From Cladochytrium replicatum (Eukaryota; Chytridiomycota; Chytridiomycetes; Cladochytriales; Cladochytriaceae), in the NCBI GenBank assembly GCA_025526935.1, contig JAHLKD010000028.1, positions 62,001-126,000 of the forward strand: DNA of 64,000 nt, in the 5' to 3' direction. Below, piece after piece: positions 43,292-54,257 of this stretch (its first letter is position 1; each line of letters opens with the position of its first letter). Made by a program: the position numbers and the translations under genes. The notes under the pieces were generated by a model that saw only the letters and a program-made list of their open reading frames with translations, was not told the DNA's origin and did no database searches.

Positions 43292-44225
43292 TCAGAACTG
43301 CTGCTGCCTCAACAAAATCAATTCAAATGCGGAATCAATTGCTCCCTGGGCCACTGCACGAGAAAGAGAAGTCCCCACAGGGACCTGAAGTGGTTCCAAT
43401 GCTGCTGTTAGCGCCTCTGATGTTGGAGGAAGCAGAATCTTAGCAGTTTCTCTGTGCGACTTACGAATAACTTCATCCTTTAACAATCGGAGATTCCAAG
43501 AAGGTAGAGGAGGAGGCACAGTGGCCTGAGGATCTGGGCCAGCTAAAGAAAATGAACAGGTCACTGCAAAATGGTCTGAAGGATGGGGAGCCATAGACTG
43601 GGGTTGATCATGCACTAAATAAGAGGAAGCTGTCACATAAGTAGAAGCAAAAAACAAATCAATAATTGAACTCCCTAAGTGGGAACGAAAAGTTGGGCGA
43701 CGAGCTGAAGAAGAAGCTGGGACAACCAATGAAAGTGAGTGGGCTGTAAAAAAAGGAAGAAGTGCTCTGGCACGGGCATTAGTAACATGATCACCAGTGC
43801 TCTGAGTTCTAAAATTGAAGTCACCCATCAAAACTACTGGTGTATCCGAATTCGAAACAAATTGAGGAAAATCAGATAATGCACACAAACAGTCTTCCGC
43901 AGTCCAACGTGGGGGAAAATAAAATCCACCAATCACGACCTGACGAAACCTAAACCACAAACCAAACCCAGAAGGAACTGATGCAATCAACCTAAATTGA
44001 TAAGTACTGCAACGATGTGGGTTAATAAGAAGAGCAACACCAGATGCCAAAGGAGCGTCTGGTGGAGGACGAGAATCAAACAACAAATACTCAGAAGAAA
44101 CACTGTCTAAAGTTAACTGATGAGTTTCTGTTAAACTAAAAAATGAAGCTGATGAGTAACAAGCCAAGCAAGTAAATCTGAAAAATCCAGAGGCAAACCT
44201 CTACAGTTGAAGGTTCCAGAACAAA
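43292..44225 (-). pseudogene. LINE APE-type endonuclease domain, frameshifted near its start
   Basis: The start GTFNCRGLPLDFSDLLAW (about 44210) lies one frame off from the main part. The main part shows SLTETHQLTLDSV, ALLINPHRCSTY, GGFYFPPR, PVVLMGDFNFRTQS (catalytic Asp and Asn) and PHPSDHFAVTCSF (catalytic Asp-His). These are the hallmarks of the APE endonucleases that nick the genomic target of LINEs. The break falls at a T-run (about 44137), so a homopolymer error is possible. Confidence 0.85.
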
Positions 44226-44234
44226 AAGTCCAAA

Positions 44235-44708
44235 TTAATTGCGAGATGTAGGTTCAGAACGCGAAGAACGGGCTAAAGAAACAGTAGCTTCAAAGTCTGC
44301 AGCAGGAAGATTAGAACGAAGATAATGAAAAACTGCAGGATCATGAGTAATTCGCAAGAGGTGAGCAAATCTTTTGTGAACAGCCTTTGCTACAGCAACT
44401 TGACGTTGCTCAAGTGATTGAACAGACCCAGAACGAAGCTGCCCAGGGTCAAAAAGATCAACGGGCACCTCATCACCTGGAAAAATGTCCTTGCGGAGCT
44501 TGTCAGCACAGTCAGAAGTACAAATAAACTCAGCAGTGTTACGCCCAATAAAACTAATCTGGCGAATGTCACGCGAAAATTGAGGGTTTCCAGAAATTCG
44601 ATTAATCAGAGTGCGGAGCTGATTAAGTGGCTGACGACTAATTTCCTTAAACCTCACAGTAGCAAAACCAGCAGCACGATCACGAACAGGCTGAGGAGGA
44701 TTGATCAA
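44235..44708 (-). CDS. LINE ORF1-like C-terminal fragment
   Basis: A frame of about 157 codons ending at 44235, with FATVRFKEISRQPLNQLRTL, IGRNTAEFICTSDC and a basic C-terminus (SLARSSRSEPTSRN). Its position just before the endonuclease and its RNA-binding-like composition fit an ORF1 end. The start is lost where the inverted arm begins. No specific domain is recognised. Confidence 0.5.
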   Translation of the reverse strand: MINPPQPVRDRAAGFATVRFKEISRQPLNQLRTLINRISGNPQFSRDIRQISFIGRNTAEFICTSDCADKLRKDIFPGDEVPVDLFDPGQLRSGSVQSLEQRQVAVAKAVHKRFAHLLRITHDPAVFHYLRSNLPAADFEATVSLARSSRSEPTSRN

Positions 44709-44715
44709 AAAAAAA

Positions 44716-46248
44716 ACTTACATTCTCTGTTTTGCTTTGTTGCTTTTCCTTATGCTGCGCGCGCTTCCCTATGTGCTGGTCCATGACCATCTTGTAAGGC
44801 ACTTTGGGTGTTGTTTTTTTGTTATGCATTGTATGTGCAAAATAAATAATAATATTGTTAAAAAAAAATACTTCCTCTGTTTTGCTTTCTTGATTTTCCT
44901 TATGATGAGCGAGCTTCACTATGTGCTGCTCCATGACCATCTTGTAAGGCACTTCGGGTGTTTTTTATTGTTATGCATTGTGTGTGCAAAGTAAATAAAT
45001 AACATTGTTCAAAAAAAACTACTTTTTGTTATGCATTTTATCATCAAAAGATATGTACTAAAAAAAGGAAGAAACAAAAGTTTAATACTTGTATTTTAAT
45101 TTTGCAGCAGCAGGTGATATGTATTGGTTGGAAATAAATACATATTATGAAGATTCGGAAAGAATCAATATGTTGAAATAATTATAATAATTATATTTAG
45201 AAATATGTTCTAAGAATATAACTTTAAATCAGGTTTTACCAGAGACCACAGCGATGAAAATCTTGTGTCAGTCCCGACTCTGGCAGCATCTTGGGCCATG
45301 CCAAGTTCAGAAGTTGGTTCTGCTGCAGTAAAATAGCCCTGGTTATCAGCCTCCCCCTCACCCTCAACTGCTTGTGCTGAGCTTGACAATGATCTGCGTG
45401 AAGTATTCAACTTGCGTCGTTTACGATTGAGGGCGTTGTTCTGGGTTTCCCTCTCTTTTTCAAGGGGTGAAGAAGTTGATGAACTTTTATCAATATCCTC
45501 TGGTTCTTCATTGTAGGCGTTGCCCTTATTTTGTTGTTTCTTCGATCTGTTTGACCTGTATCCTAGGTAAGTCAAGTATCATTACAAGCCTGAAATTCCT
45601 ACTTACCTCCCTTTTTCTTTTGGCATTTGCTTGATGTCTACCTCAAATTACAAGAACAATCAATGAAAGTCCAAGTTACAGCACAAACTGTTTAATGGGG
45701 AATCGGGAGTGTAAGAGTATTAATGTTGGGTGGGGAGTCTGGAAACATATTACGACACACAATATTTGACAAATATTTGCCCAAGCCTTGCGGCCTATTT
45801 GAGCAAATAAGGGAGCTCCCCTCGATTTGACTTGCACAAATTAGTGAAAATAAAATTGACAAATCAAATAAACGATTTGACTCGTGGCAGACCCTGCTGA
45901 AATTTGGGGGGCTGGCAGACTTCACTCCGTGTTTCAAGCGGATGACTGTCCATCAGTCTTCCGCTTGCGTCGGGTGCTGCCTTACGCTGTGGTTTAACAA
46001 AGGCGGCGTCCATTTTTGCTCTGGTGCTGGAACGTTACTGACTCTAAGTGTCCAGGTGCACAGAAAGCACAGCTCTCGAGGTCTGTCGTGGCAGAAATTG
46101 TTTGTTACAGAACTTCTGTTGTGACTTCTTGGAAAGTGTCCTGGTGGACAGAATCGTACTGCTAGTAACATTGATAGAGAGGTTAGTTGTACTCGATAGA
46201 GATCACTGAAGTACCGTCAATGAGTTGAGAAACTGTCCACGTGGACAG
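44716..46248 (-). repeat. Right arm of the 1.5-kb inverted repeat
   Basis: Mirror copy of 39480-41010. It carries the same 121-codon frame on the minus strand (45575-45210), the same pair of 145-bp repeats, and the same TGTCC...GGACA motifs (46049, 46137, 46234). Differences are few and scattered: single substitutions and one short indel in the AT tract near 45180. Confidence 0.9.
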
Positions 46249-46324
46249 AATCGTATTGCTAGTAACATTGATAGAGAGGTTAGTTGTATTGGGTAGAGAT
46301 AACTGAAGTACTGAGGAAAAAGAT

Positions 46325-46691
46325 GAACTGGATCGCTATCTTGGTGATCAGGTACTCCGCGGTATTAATTCTGATGGGAAGCCAATCAATATTATGGACT
46401 GGTGGAAGACCGTTGGAAGTGTGAACTTTCCAGCCCTAAGCCAGATGGCAATGGACTATTTAGGAATACCAGCAACAAGCGCTCCAGTTGAACGAAAGTC
46501 TTTCAGCCGGGGTTGATTTGGTACCTGCAACTCGCAATCGCTTTGCTCCAACAACAATAAATGCGTTAATGTGCCGTCATGACTGGTTGCATCAATTGAG
46601 TGCTGAAGAACCGTTCAAAAATGATTTCCTAGATTCAAAAAGTGATGTTAGTGGATTTTGTGAAGGTGCATATTTTTGGCGAGGATTTTGA
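46325..46691 (+). pseudogene. hAT transposase C-terminal dimerisation domain, frameshifted
   Basis: The frame from 46325 reads DELDRYLGDQVLRGINSDG, then MDWWKTVGSVNFPALSQMA, DYLGIPATSAPVERKS and a stop. The next frame continues GVDLVPATRNRFAPTTIN, ALMCRHDWLHQLSAEEPF. This is the hATC region (W.....FP.L...A...L.IPATS...ER.FS) that ends hAT transposases. One shift lies near 46500. The catalytic RNase H-like part and the BED finger are missing. Orientation is plus, the same as the left-arm frame. Confidence 0.85.
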
Positions 46692-46769
46692 TGTGGTCTC
46701 AGAGTTGGAAGCAACTGATGATAACCCAATCTTTTAAATAGAAATTGTTGTTTAGACTGTTCATCTGTT

Positions 46770-46995
46770 GAAGTACCGTCCAGGAGTTGAGAAAGTGTCC
46801 GCCTGGACAGAATCTATTCCTAGTAACATTGAAAGAGATCTGAAGTACCGTCAATGAGTTGAGAAAGAGTCCGAGTGGACAGAATCCTATTGCTAGTAGT
46901 ATTTGTAGAGAGGCTAGTTGTACCTGATAGAGATTACTGAAGTACCGTTAATAAGTTGAGAAAGTGTCTGGGTGGACAGAATCTGGGAGAATGAG
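46770..46995. repeat. Tandem units of about 98 bp with TGTCC...GGACA core
   Basis: Units begin GAAGTACCGTCAATGAGTTG, continue AGAAAGTGTCC, GGACAGAATC and CTAGTAACATTGA, and end in TAGTTGTA plus GATAGAGAT. Starts are at about 46770, 46842 and 46940. A related unit is at 46208, outside the hAT fragment. They flank the transposase end on both sides, as subterminal repeats of a DNA transposon would. Confidence 0.8.
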
Positions 46996-47159
46996 TGTCA
47001 CTGTGTGTGGGTAGACAGTTTCTTCCCTAGCTTATTATTATTTTCAGATTGGGTAGAAAACTATAGGTATAGTGTCAGGGAAGTATTATAGCATACATTC
47101 CTTTAACATTCCGGCTAAGACGCAGGGCCTGCATCTTCCCACAACAAACATTACCAACA

Positions 47160-48104
47160 CCATGCCTCAAACTACAAAGAAGCGAGCATTGAAACAATCC
47201 AAACCATCATCTGAAAGAGAATCAAGTGCAGAACTGGTGACTGCACCTGAAACATCTCTGGGATCGGGTTCTGAAGTGGGATGCTGACTATTTACTCATC
47301 GATGGACTCTGTCCTGCTTCAGACATACGACTTTGGTATCGAAAATTCAAAGCAAGCGGCCACAGCTACGACTCGGAGTACTTCATCAGCAACTGTCAAA
47401 CAAATCATGATGAATGCGGCCCAAGATTTGTTCTTCAAGGGTTGATCGACTGACACAACTCTGACAGCAAGCTAGTTCGTCAAGCCCTGAATGAAATTCA
47501 TGATGAATGCAGTGGACAAACGGAGTTCATAACAGCAGCAAACGCCTATCGTATGGAGCGCTTGAAAAGCTCTTCCTTTCAGAAGGCAACAACATTTCTG
47601 GACTTTTACAGGCGGCAGGGACACAAGTACCACATTTACAGAGGAATGCCTGTCACTGCAAAGGTTGACGAGTTCCAAGTGACCATCGAACGAGCAGATG
47701 AGGACCGTGAAAGGACAAAACAGGTCCTCAAACAGTCGGAACGACTGTTGAACATGACAAAAGATCTTGAAGAGACGGCAATGAACAAGAGAAGGACCCG
47801 CATTGCAGCAGAAGTGCGAGAGAAGGCCCTCATTGATGAATTGGGCAGGGCGGGTGGATTGATTCAACATAGCGAGCACGAAGAGCTCGCAAGATTCAGG
47901 GAGATCACCGATGCAATCCAAAGGGAGAAGCAGGCGGCTTCCCAGGAGATTTCGCAATGGAAATCATGTGTGACTGCCCTGGAGGGAGAGCTTGCTGCTC
48001 TGAAACGACAGGCTGGTCATTCACAAGCTGCTACACCTGCGGCGCCAACATCAACGAGCGGCCCAAAAAGCATCTCGTTGGCTTGCATAAGATCACTGAG
48101 GTGA
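47160..48104 (+). pseudogene. Unrecognised coiled-coil protein frame inside the mobile block
   Basis: An interrupted reading: MPQTTKKRALKQSKPSSE (47162), then DADYLLIDGLCPASDIRLWY (about 47280), then after a stop at about 47445 a long frame from 47553. The latter is strongly helical and heptad-rich (ERADEDRERTKQVLKQSERL, VREKALIDELGRAGG, EISQWKSCVTALEGELAALK) and ends near 48104. No family is recognised. It could be cargo or an ORF1-like protein of an element. It lies between hAT and LINE remnants and has no flanking host gene. Confidence 0.4.
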
Positions 48105-48960
48105 TTTATGACCTTAAATTGCTATCTCTTCCACCATCAATCAAGTTTGTCAGCGTTAACTACGAAGTCCTCTCCCGAAATGAGTTCTCCTCAAGCAGCT
48201 CTGTATATTCCTTCCATTTTACCACAGTGGCATTCATCTTATCTATCCTTTTGACTTGGTCCACCTTGTGTGATTTGTGCTGTGGAGATGCCCATTCCGC
48301 AAACTCCACTACAACCGGCCCATGGTCAGAAACCATTCCTAACGGCAGTTCTCTTTCAACATAGTACATTCCTGTTTTGTGGACAGTCTGGAAGTAGTAG
48401 CCCAGATCTGATCAATTTGGCTAGTACTCATTTGGCCCAAACTCCTTTCGTTATGTTGTTCATTGGTTCGCAGGCTGCGCCAATGTCAACCATTCCCACA
48501 TTCAGGAACCATTTAAGCAACAGTGATGGCTGATACGATTTTCTGTCTGGTTGTCCATCAGGGGACTTCCGATCAGCCTCTCTCCGTGTGGAGTTGAAAT
48601 CACCACCACAAATAATGTCAACTGCTCTCTTCATTGTTACTGATCTCTGATGAATTTATCTAACGTTCTTCAGCGTTTCTGACTTGTGGCCAGTACAGGT
48701 TATTGAGCCATATTTCTCTACCCCTCATGCACGGGCAGATTGCTATCATCACCCTGGAATTTGTATTGTTCTTGAATATTGAACACACCGTGCACCTTTG
48801 TTAACAAGAATCCCCACTCCTCTTGCTCTCTGCTGTTCATCCACACAAACGCAGCATAGGACTACAAATAGTCTGCCTGCTGTTGAAACATAAAAATTCT
48901 CTGTGGGTCTTGATCTGTCACTCCGAATTCCTGAACCATTAAAATCTCAATTTTATTGAT
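48105..48960 (-). mobile_element. Remnant of a second LINE (APE endonuclease fragments)
   Basis: On the minus strand, VDIICGGDFNSTRREADR (about 48620) gives the APE Gly-Gly-Asp-Phe-Asn motif. LPLGMVSDHGPVVVEFAEW (about 48340) gives the SDH motif. Both are in broken frames, with another decayed piece upstream (to about 48960). The residues differ from the LINE at 43-44 kb, so this is a separate, older family. Confidence 0.65.
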
Positions 48961-49097
48961 ACTTGCCCAACTAACACAAGGTATCCCCTTCTGAGGCCAT
49001 CCTCCACCACAATCCCACTTTGCCAATTTCCAGTACTGTGTCCTTCCTTGACAATTCTGTTCACCAACAATGTCACAAATTGCTCTCCACGACTGAC

Positions 49098-49632
49098 TAA
49101 GGTTTGGCGGGTCCGGGTCAGGTCCGGGTTAGAAAGTCGACCCAAAAAAAAGCCGAACGTTGGGTCGTGTATGTCCTGGGACCCACTGGGTCACTGCTGG
49201 TAGCAGCGCCAATCCCGGAAACGCAGTTATCGAAACCTGTACCCAACCCTGACCCTGTCCGTTTTGCGTTTTAACTTGAACTACAAGAAGGTAAAACAAA
49301 ATCTCAATTGTGTCTTCTTGGGAAGTGTCAGGGTGGACAGAAAGTGCAGCTCTCGAGGTCTGTTGTGGATAGAAAAATTTGTTACAAAGCAATTATTGTC
49401 ATCTGGAAAGTGTCCGGGTGGACAGAAAATACAAATTGCTTCCTTCTATCATTTCTCATGAGATCGGGTTTTACACGGGTCAAAAGCTCAACCGGATAAG
49501 GGTTTTGCTTCTGGACCCGATACCCCCCAGATCCGACCCAAAAACTTTCCTGAAAAACCCACTGGATCGGGTACATTTGGTCAATGGACCCGAACCCCGG
49601 AGGATCCGAACACCCGCCAACCCTTACCGCTG
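49098..49632. mobile_element. Short non-autonomous hAT-like element (MITE-type)
   Basis: The left end reads AAGGTTTGGCGGGTCCGGGT. The right end on the minus strand reads AAGGGTTGGCGGGTGTTCGG. This gives inverted termini over about 16 bases and a length of about 535 bases. Inside are two TGTCC/GGACA motifs (49328, 49410), and no transposase. The GC-rich GGGTCGGGT-like termini match those at 39.28 kb. An exact 8-bp target duplication was not found. Confidence 0.6.
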
Positions 49633-50937
49633 ACAATTCCCCATTTCATGCACACTCAAAGATCCCACTCTATTAGCGTGGGTTTTGGTGCCCACTACTT
49701 GTGATTGACGCTGAATTCGACCACCTCCCTGGTTGCGAGATGACTCTCTCCATTGACGCTTTCCAGCTGAAATTTCTTGGCAATGGACCTCTGGACTGCT
49801 TGCGTGACTCCTGCTTCCACCACTGCAGCATCGGGGCTAGATAGCCGGAACATTGTGAAGTTGCTGAACTGAGCCTGTGTCCAACAAACCTACAGGAACT
49901 GGACCCAATCCTAATACATGGCGGGTTGCTATCTAGTGACCCATAATCTTGTCCAGGTACCTTCATTGTTCTTCCCCGCCATTCCTTGCGTCTTCCAGAA
50001 TCTTTTGGCTTTCCGACTGTACCGCAGTTGCAGCTGCATCTGCTACTCTGTCCCATCGTGAAAGCAAGAGAGACAGTGACCATTCCACCAGCAGATTCTT
50101 CAAAATGAACGTAAGTTGAAATCTCGTCGCAAGAGCACTGCAGGAGACGATTTCAAGCCCGCTGGAATTTCCTTTGTGTCATCGAGCAGTGCATGTTACG
50201 GCAGCTTGAGCGGTGGCATCGATATGTTTTCTTTATGAGGTTGATTGTAGTCGAGGCTCTCAAACAGACGAATGCATCCGTCTCGCTTGCGAATGGGACC
50301 CGTGAATGTGCAGATCGAGTCACTCATCAATGATAGTCTTGGTCTCATGTACGTTTCATGAATCCAATCGACATTTGAGCTGTTGAGCACATTGACCTCG
50401 ATCGAAATATTCTTGCAAGAATCCGAGAATATTCAGTTTTCTCTGTTGACTGTGTTTCTCTGTTGACTGTGGACAGCTGTATTCATTCTTCTGGGACGAA
50501 CCCGCAATGGAGAGCAAGTTTTCCGGAAACCTAGCTTACTTGGATGATCTTCTGAAGCTGTAGCATAGTTATTCGCTGATCGCAATCAACAATGTTAACC
50601 ACAAGCTCATTAGCGTCAATATTGACCCTCCAGAATATTGGGAGTTTGTCCAGGCTATTGATTGCTATGATTCAAAAGTCCAACTTCAACATAGAAGAAA
50701 TTCGATAATATTTAACGCAAATTCAAAGATCAGATCTGTTTTGCCTGTTCGTCACCAGCATTTCCGGTTTGGATTTCGTGGTCGATTACCAGAACTATTG
50801 TGATCATGTTCTTGGACGCCACGGCAAACAAAAGCAATGAACCAATTGAAAGGTTTCGAAGAGAAACCTCGAATTAAAATCGAAGATCAAATAGCAAAGA
50901 AATGCAAAAATCTATAGTTAGGCAGTTCATTGGAATA
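49633..50937. other. Degenerate sequence without an assigned gene
   Basis: Weak frames on the minus strand include PVPVGLLDTGSVQQL (about 49900, like an aspartic-protease DTGS box but next to stops) and NVDWIHETYMRPRLSLMSDS (about 50370). On the plus strand NVNHKLISVNIDPPEYWEFV appears at about 50590. None can be extended to a gene. Probably further mobile-element or gene debris. Confidence 0.35.
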
Positions 50938-53900
50938 TTAGTCTCCGAGCTCAATCTCCTCATCGTCAAGGGATATCTCAACATCTTCCAATCGAGCTAC
51001 GACAATCTTGTCCAGCGAGTCGCTCGATCCAAGGTCCCCATCGTCATCATCGTAGGGCTGGGTATCTGTCTTTGCTACATCAAACGTCCCATCTATAAGT
51101 GCAGAGCCATCCATCTGAAGTAGCGCATTTGGTCTTTGCCCAGACATAATGTCTGCCATCATATCATCGATTCCCGCATCGTAAGTCCGTCTATCGATCA
51201 CTAGATCTCCTTCCAACGTGGAAGATAGATCTTCGGACTTTCGCAGCTCTCGGTCGAATTCGTCGTAATCCGTCTCCACCATTGCTGACCTTGAAGTTCC
51301 CTCGTCAAGATCATCAATGGCAGAGCCCTGATAGCTTAGGACATTGCTGAACGACATTCTTCTTCCCTCGTCCGACGACCTCCTAGTCGCTTCTGTCTGC
51401 GGATTCTCTCCTGCAAACTCATCCTCTGTATCTTCCCTTTCGTATTGCGATTCTTCGCTCGAGCCAGTGTCATAAGGCGCTCCTCCGCGCGAACTCATCC
51501 GTCGCCACGTATGTGAACTCTCTCCAGCCCACGTTCCGTCATCATATCCTCCACCAATGTCTTCGTCGCTCGCACTCGGGCTCTGCTTCCCTCCCAACAC
51601 CAGCTCCTGCCACACAGGATCCACTTCAGCACGGCGCTCGACAAACTCCCGATCACGGGCGTCAATCTCTGCGCGGTCTTCCCAGATAATACGGTCGCAC
51701 TGGAGCCGGTCAGCGGGCCTTCTGAGGATGTATAACGGAAGTGTCAGTTCGATCGTGGTGGGAGTGTTGCTGATGTGACCTCTGTAAAAGTGCTGCACCA
51801 CTCCGATACTCTGAGGCTCGGACATCAGCGTGTGGGTTGCCGACGAAACCGTTCCACGCTCCGCGTGCGACCCTCGAGATATCGCAGATTGGTACCCCCC
51901 CGACGCTTGGTGTATGCTGTTTCCGCGGGACTGTGGTGCTTCGCCTCCATCGCTTTGTTTGTGCCCATCACCGTTCGTGGTTGGAGCTTGTTCAAAGCGC
52001 TCGACTTCGTCATCCCTTGTGGAGCTCTCGGGCGGATGCGTGTTGGTTACAAATGTTATCTTTGCCTTGAGGTAGTGTGAGAACCCAACAACATCAAATT
52101 CGCCAGACGGGTTCACGTGGGAAAAAATGGTGAGCTGACCGCTTTCTGATGCGGAATCGCTCATGGAAAAAGATTGAATCATGGGGTGTGGCATGGCTAC
52201 AGGTGCCATACGCTGTGTTCCTTTCGTTGTTGGTATAGAAGTGGCAGAATTGGGCTTCGGCAATATTGGCGGCAAGCTGGTCGCAGACCGTTGCGGCGAT
52301 ATCGTTCCATTTGCTGCTGTTGATGGAGTAAACCTCTTAGCCGAATGCGCTGACGTTGGAGGCCCTGGAGGTATTGGAATGGAAACCTGCACACAATCAA
52401 GCTCAGTGACAGTTTGGTGCAATTTGGGCTAGATCTGTAAGTTACCTTGCGCTCTTCTTGAAACTCGCCACGAACACCTTCACGCCTTTCCCAGCGAAGC
52501 ACTTCAACATCTTCTTCCACAGCATGTACAAGCGAATCCTTGATTCCGCGATTCCGTGCTTCGATCTTCTGTCGTTCAATTAAGCTTACTTGGAGCGACG
52601 CAATAGTCACCCATGCACCATCCTCATCGCTATCGGCAAATCGAGGAGCTATTCTGAATGTGAGGTCAAATGACTCCCCTGGCGACAGCACTCGTCGGTT
52701 GGTTGAAATAGAATAGCTCAATAACGGGTGAACGTGGCGAACAAAATATTGGGAAGATATAGCTCCCCCAGCCTCTCCTTCCTCTTCAGCGTGTCTATCT
52801 GTCCCAAAGGCGATCATGCTGTTTCGGTATTTGCAAGTGCAAGGTGGTAAAGCCGAAGAAGTCCATGAAGAAGTCCATGTGAAACCCCAATGACGTCTGC
52901 AGGGCTGACCAAACATACTTGTAACGATCTTCCTTCCCGTCAGATCTGGCAAATCTGAGCTTTGCGGGGACAAAACTCCAGGCGGCAAGAATGGCTCCAT
53001 CGAATGCACGAGAACAGCAAGCCATGCAGGATTAACGTACACGAAATCGAGGTCTCTTGCCACCTCGCTAACTCGAAATCGGCCAAGTGTGAACAAAAAG
53101 AGTCGCTCGCGGAAACTCGTGAGACGGCGTGTTCCAAGGATGTTATTTGCACCATTCCCGGCACCGTTGGCAGCAGCTGCTACAGATCCATCAAGATCAT
53201 GCGAGTACGCACACTCAGCTCGAACTTGGTATTCAATAAGTCCATAGTGCTCTTTTGTGGGATCACGACTGATTCTCGTTGTCGGTAAAATTCGAACAGC
53301 ATCTTCGTGCGTTGTCACCCTACCATCGGGAATATTAAGTCGTTTTGGCGGTCTCGGATACTGATCTTCAGCATCAAGTTGGAACGAAAAATCAAAATCA
53401 CGATATTCGCCTGCTTGTAAAATAAGGCCTCCGGTCGCAATAATTACAGGTGCCCCTCCTGAGCGATTATTCGTCGACTGACCATCATTTGCTGCAGTCC
53501 CATTCGCTTCATTTGACATCGAGTTACTTGGAGTCACGGCAGGAGATGCTCGGGGAGTAGATCTCAAACCATCAGCATCCTCATCTGGCGCGTAAAACGG
53601 TGCATCTGCCGTAGGATGCCCAATAAGTGTTAACCCTTGGTCCAGCAGAACTCGCCCATCGGTATTAACAACCTTTGTAGTCGAAGGCTTTCCGCCGATT
53701 ATAGGCCTTGTAACCACACATGTTTCAGATCGTCCTTTCAAACGAATGATGAGCTGTGTGACTGTTCGAACGCCAGCAGGTGTCTGCGGGGGAATCGACC
53801 GCGGTCGCTTCGGCGGCGGCCGAGTTTTGTTGGTGTCTATTGCATTCGATACAGCAGTCGTCGTTGTTGGTGCATTTACGGCGAATGAAGTGGGCTGCAC

Positions 53901-54257
53901 CTCACTCGAGATATCCACATCAACATAATCCTCTCCGGATCCCAATGGACCTTCTTGTGCAACGCTCAGAAATGGTGGTAGAAGGTCTGAGCCAGGAAGA
54001 CTGGCAGCGCTGCCTGCATTGGGAGTCGTAAGTGAAACAGATGAAGTTGAAGCGGATGCACCTGGAGTTGTCGAGGATGGGGCGTTCGCTGAGACGGATG
54101 CGCTTGATGTACCTTTAGCCTGCAGAGGTTTGGGCAGTGGAGTAGTATTTCTAACCCGTACGACGCCTTCCACAGTCACAATGTTTCCGGTACCCAGAAA
54201 GCCACGAACAAGAGACAAACAACCCGGCTTCGGGAGGATCTCGACTGAGACAGGCAT
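50938..54257 (-). CDS. Arrestin-like N-terminal domain protein with long disordered tail
   Basis: Two exons (54257-52446 and 52386-50938) give 1,086 residues. The N-terminus MPVSVEILPKPGCLSLVRG begins an arrestin beta-sandwich with a Ser/Thr/Ala-rich insert (about 45-160). The strands VTQLIIRLKGRSETCVVTRP, LLDQGLTLIG, LILQAGEYRDFDFSFQL and YGLIEYQVRAEC are the arrestin-N core. A second beta-rich half follows (HVHPLLSYSISTNRRVLSPG, SFDLTFRIAP, ASLQVSLIERQKI, later TIELTLPLYILRRP). The C-terminal 250 residues are acidic and Ser-rich, ending DDEEIELGD. Fungal alpha-arrestins recruit ubiquitin ligases to membrane cargo. A clear PPxY motif was not seen, so that role is inference. Confidence 0.82.

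Larger units (their letters stand above)
41040..44708 (-). mobile_element. LINE (non-LTR retrotransposon), 5'-truncated, with APE endonuclease and reverse transcriptase
   Basis: On the minus strand, in order: an ORF1-like C-terminal part (44708-44235), an APE-type endonuclease (about 44225-43292), a reverse transcriptase (43289 to about 42000), and a C-terminal region with a Cys/His cluster (to 41044). It lies exactly between the two inverted arms and touches both. The 5' end stops at the right arm border near 44708. The 3' end near 41015-41040 has no clear poly(A). Several frame breaks make it non-autonomous. Confidence 0.88.
39280..49632. mobile_element. Nested mobile-element block (hAT-like DNA element with LINE and inverted copy)
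   Basis: Both ends carry the same terminal-type sequence in opposite orientation. On the left at about 39283 is GGGTCAGATCCGGGTCGGGT, then GAGCAAAACC and GTAAAACCCGAT. On the right, read on the minus strand from about 49550, are GGGTCGGATC, GAAGCAAAACCC and GTAAAACCCGATC. Between them lie long inverted arms, a LINE, a hAT transposase C-terminus, satellite units and a coiled-coil frame. The simplest reading is a hAT-family element whose middle was rearranged and invaded. Outer borders are approximate because I could not find matching 8-bp target duplications. Confidence 0.6.

Noticed and set aside
49870-49940. LLDTGS text resembling a retropepsin active site
   Set aside because: Stops lie within a few codons on both sides and no reverse transcriptase or Gag-like sequence adjoins it.
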